Shown here: in pieces, positions 61,369 to 64,000 of the stretch
Layout of the letters: the number at the start of each line of letters is the position of its first letter
How positions within the stretch are numbered: the stretch's first letter is position 1
Assembly (NCBI RefSeq): GCF_949628265.1
Contig: NC_088789.1
Span: 22,809,883-22,873,882, forward strand
Direction of reading: 5' to 3'
Length of the DNA: 64,000 nt
DNA from: Cloeon dipterum
Lineage: Eukaryota; Arthropoda; Insecta; Ephemeroptera; Baetidae
Translations under genes and position numbers: made by a program
Notes under the pieces: model-generated
Seen by the model: only the letters and a program-made list of their open reading frames with translations
The model's database searches: none
Told to the model about the DNA's origin: nothing

Positions 61369-62352
61369 GATTGTGACTCCAACTGGTTTTGCTTCTCTCT
61401 CGAAAAATATGCTTTTACTCCACCTTCTAGAGAGAGAGTGAAGTGTAGACTGGCTGTTCTTTGAGGAAGAACTGGTCAAAAGTGTACACCGGCTTCACAA
61501 TAATAAAAAATCAGCGTACATACACTTGACGAGCTGCGTGCTAGCGTGTTGTGCTTGTTGCGGATTGCAGGTTGCAGCACGGCATCAAAATAAAGGATGG
61601 GTCGGTTTTTATTGGTGATATGAGAGCTAAAAACCGGTTTAGTATTTTAACTTTGCGTTGACTTAACAGCTTTCATTTTGAAAATACTTCTTCAGGATTA
61701 ACCCATATTAAAATATAATATTTTCTTTTAAATGATTGAAGATTTTTTTGTCATGAAAGAGCATTCATTCTATTTTTCGAATCTAGTGGTACCGGTATTT
61801 TTAAACGCGCAGGGACATAGAACAAAAAGAACCACCGATAACCGCCATTTATAATCCAACATGAGATTCGAGTCCACCATTTAAATAAAATTCAATATGG
61901 CGTCTTTTCAGCGCCTGCATGCAGAACAGCTACGAAAAGTCAAAGCAATATTTTAACCCCACCCACTCTCAGGCCTCTCACAATCAGCGTGCGATTTGTG
62001 GACGTCTCTTTCAGTGAGAGTTAACTGCTGCTCTTGATTGGTGTACAGAACACATACGTTCACTTTCGAACATACAGGTTGGTTTCTACCTGGGTAGGTG
62101 CGTGTGGGAGAATAATTAACATTTTTTAGCCTCGAGGGCAGCACGTGTAGCGGCAAAACTAAACTAAACTGCTGCTGTGCCGCTTGACGTTTTGACACAA
62201 GCTCTTTAATTTCTTGTCCCGTTCAGGCGCGCTTGTTTGCTAGCTGTACTGTTTACATTCCCATAATCGGATGAAAACACGCCCAAACAGCATTTTTCGG
62301 CATTGGTAAAAACCAGTTATAATTGCTTTGATAGCGAGTTTCTGCACGCCAA
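61369..62352. promoter_or_regulatory. Divergent ANKMY2/GCHFR promoter region
   Basis: 0.98 kb between start codons. The half nearer GCHFR is GC-richer and the middle is AT-rich. No TATA box or initiator stands out. Confidence 0.45.
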
Positions 62353-62840
62353 ATGCCTTATATCTTAGTGCGCGGCTCTGTTTCCCAGCACTTAAACACG
62401 CACGTTAGTGGCTTGAAAGGTAAAAAAATTACGTAGCGAACGGCCCAGTTAGCACGCTTTTATTCTCGCGCTCGTCACAGATTGATAACGTGATCACTCA
62501 TCGGCTGCTCTGTTTGTCCTGCAGGCGTGTCCTGTATCACTATTATCTCGAATTTTCCGAATTTCCCTTCGAATGAGTGTTTTGTACGTGATTGCTTGCA
62601 GCTAACGACATTGTACAACTGCAGCACTTTGCGGCTTCGAGAATTGCGCCCAGCGAGGACCTGACCACCATCAACTACACCCTGCACCCTTGTGTCTTGC
62701 TGACCGCCCTTGAGGTTCTTGGCTATTCTGTCGTCGCGTGCTGCGCTGCCCCGACCGGACCTGGTGGAGAGATTCAATATCTCTGGACGCTGCACAAAGA
62801 TTTTCCTGAGCCCGAACCTGACGAGCTTAACCACCACTAA
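62353..62840 (+). CDS. GCHFR: GTP cyclohydrolase 1 feedback regulatory protein (GFRP)
   Basis: Two exons, 62353-62419 and 62602-62840, join to 101 residues (human GFRP 84). The first strand MPYILVRGSV matches human MPYLLISTQI. The second half NYTLHPCVLLTALEVLGYSV, then EIQYLWTLHKDF matches human PPRIVLDKLERRGFRV and TLVWCLHKE. Extra length is a Pro/Glu tail (PEPEPDELNHH) and a longer turn. GFRP forms pentamers that clamp GTP cyclohydrolase I and mediate feedback inhibition by tetrahydrobiopterin and stimulation by phenylalanine, so it sets cofactor supply for aromatic amino-acid hydroxylases and pigment synthesis. A second GFRP-like exon lies 0.94 kb downstream on the same strand. Confidence 0.85.
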
Positions 62841-62959
62841 TTAATTTCATCTGGATTTAAATGTGAGAGTTTTTTATAGAGGGTTGATACTGTGAAATCC
62901 TTGTTGCCAGTATATATATGAACTCATCCCTTAGAGGATTCAGTTGAAACCAATATATT

Positions 62960-63050
62960 GACCTGAATAGCACTATAAATTTTTGAGAAAATGGCTGCAA
63001 AATTCGCATGTGGCTAGGACTGTCTACTTAACTTGAAATCCTATTTAAAG
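62960..63050. repeat. Fragment of the dispersed inverted-repeat family
   Basis: GGCTGCAAAATTCGCATG, GACTGTCTAC and ACTTGAAATCC match part of the copy at 46.7 kb in order. It abuts the larger element that follows. Confidence 0.45.
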
Positions 63051-63054
63051 TAGA

Positions 63055-63737
63055 ATGATACTGGGCAACAATTGAAAATTATTTGAATAATTGTTGGATG
63101 TCATAAACAATTGATCGATAAACAAGTTGTTCTGCAATTTGCAATAATAAAAAAGGGCCCTCCTACAGTAAAAATTCAAATTTTGCCAATTTTCTCCAAA
63201 ATTTACAGTGCTTGAGCATATTTTCTTGGCATATTTAGATTCCTCTCGTCGAGATCTATCTAACGGTGTATGCCACTTATTGGGGAAACTCTTGGTTTTG
63301 AAATTAAATCGGATTTCAAGTAAGGAGACAGCCATTACCATTTGGAAAGCACGGTAACTTTCCAGCCAATTTTCTAAAAAAATTACAGCGCTCCTTAGGT
63401 CAATTTAGGCTTTAACTGAATCCTAAGGGGCGAGGTTATGCATTGGCAACAAGCATTTTCCAGGATTTTGCAGTATCATTCCTCTTTAATTTCACAACAA
63501 AGAGTTTCCTTAAAATATTTCATACGCTGTTGGACAGATCTTAACAAGAGGAATCGAAATCTGCCAAGAAAATATGGTCAAACACTTTATATTTTGTAGA
63601 AATTTTGAATTTTTACTGTAGAACAAAGTTCTTTTTTGATTACTCTAAATTGTTGCACTACATAATTGTTTATCAATCAATTTCTTGTTGCATCCAACAA
63701 TTGAATTAATTTTCAATTGTCGCCCTGTATCAATCCA
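63055..63737. mobile_element. Foldback element with 270-280 bp inverted arms
   Basis: The left arm (63055-63330) starts TGATACTGGGCAACAATTGA and the right arm (about 63460-63737) is its diverged reverse complement (ending CAATTGTCGCCCTGTATCA). They share ordered blocks including CAGTAAAAATTCAAA, ATATTTTCTTGGCA and GATTCCTCT. A 130-bp unpaired middle remains. No coding capacity, and target duplications are not clear. It sits between GCHFR and the next exon. Confidence 0.75.
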
Positions 63738-63782
63738 CTCAAAATAATTTTATGCTTATATAATCTTATTTTGTTGCGTAGA

Positions 63783-63933
63783 ATGGCTGCTGTTGTCACT
63801 CATTACGTCATCGTTAAAGGCTCAGTTCACGGATCTGACTGCACCGTGTTTGGCCTTGAGCCTCAGGATGAGGAACATGTGGTCTCGCAGTATCAGTGTG
63901 GAGAGAGCGTCATGAATGGGAAAATTGTCAAGG
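63783..63933 (+). CDS. Second GFRP-like gene, first exon only (cut by window end)
   Basis: One coding exon of 50 codons plus one base ends at a good donor (AAGG|GTAAAA). MAAVVTHYVIVKGSVHG resembles the first GFRP strand (YILVRGSV in the neighbour), and the following TVFGLEPQDEEHVVSQ lines up with human GFRP TMVGDEQSDPELMQH. It ends in phase 1 after Lys, like exon 1 of the upstream gene. The start follows an acceptor (GCGTAG|A), with ATG at 63717 as a less likely alternative. The rest of the gene lies beyond 64,000. The family call is by short similarity only. Confidence 0.5.
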
Positions 63934-64000
63934 GTAAAATAATTTTTTTAATTAAAAATTATTGATTTCAATCAAAAATTAATCTATAAACTCCTAGCCA

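Noticed and set aside
63717-63782. Upstream ATG extending the last exon
   Set aside because: The added residues come from the arm of the foldback element and intron-like sequence; an acceptor precedes the ATG at 63783.
1-64000. CRISPR array, rRNA, virus-derived elements
   Set aside because: No regular direct repeats, no rRNA-like conserved blocks, and no capsid, envelope, polymerase or integrase-like frames were seen.

Overview
The window is nuclear DNA from an animal, most likely an insect. It is AT-rich, its genes have many short exons with GT-AG introns (often 50-150 bp, some over 1 kb), and several start regions carry TCAGT-type initiators. Gene spacing is compact, apart from one sparse interval. 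The set FBXL3, GFRP, KIF4, SMIM14 and COPS9 in one compact arthropod-like genome would suit an early-branching insect such as a mayfly. That placement is inference, because the sequence alone does not name the species.

Left third (1-31 kb), gene-dense. In order: GCN1 (minus, 5' end only), ZCCHC8 (plus), SMIM14 (minus), KIF4 chromokinesin (minus, 18 exons), COPS9 (plus, 59 aa), the E2F partner TFDP (minus), a SAMD12-like SAM-domain gene (plus) with a two-exon six-finger zinc-finger gene inside its second intron, NDUFAF7 (plus, starting 17 nt after the SAM gene stop) and an SLC36/AVT3-like amino-acid transporter (minus). Most neighbours are divergent pairs with short shared promoters or convergent pairs separated by 300-700 bp.

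Middle (31-51.7 kb). FBXL3 (minus), the F-box subunit that targets cryptochrome in the animal clock, is assembled here from eight exons (431 aa) and keeps the C-terminal tryptophan. Upstream lie an inverted-repeat element and a GC-richer stretch with eight CACGTG E-boxes in 1.14 kb. Next come a small unrecognised secreted-protein gene (39.9-42.3 kb) and a 9.5-kb interval with no confident gene. That interval holds several GC-richer islands, a perfect RFX X-box and one possible orphan exon.

Right end (51.7-64 kb). A NRF-6-type acyltransferase-3 gene (plus, 13 exons), ANKMY2 (minus), a GTP-cyclohydrolase feedback regulator gene (GCHFR/GFRP, plus), and the first exon of what looks like a second, diverged GFRP gene cut by the window edge.

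Mobile DNA is limited to short non-coding DNA-transposon-like elements: a nearly perfect 274-bp hAT-type MITE with 8-bp target duplications, two copies of a small palindromic element in an NDUFAF7 intron, and a dispersed family of long-inverted-repeat elements. I saw no rRNA, tRNA, CRISPR array or virus-derived element. Functionally the genes do not form one pathway. They are mostly housekeeping or cell-cycle genes (GCN1 stress signalling, ZCCHC8 RNA decay, KIF4 and TFDP cell division, COPS9 and FBXL3 ubiquitin control, NDUFAF7 complex I assembly, GFRP tetrahydrobiopterin control).
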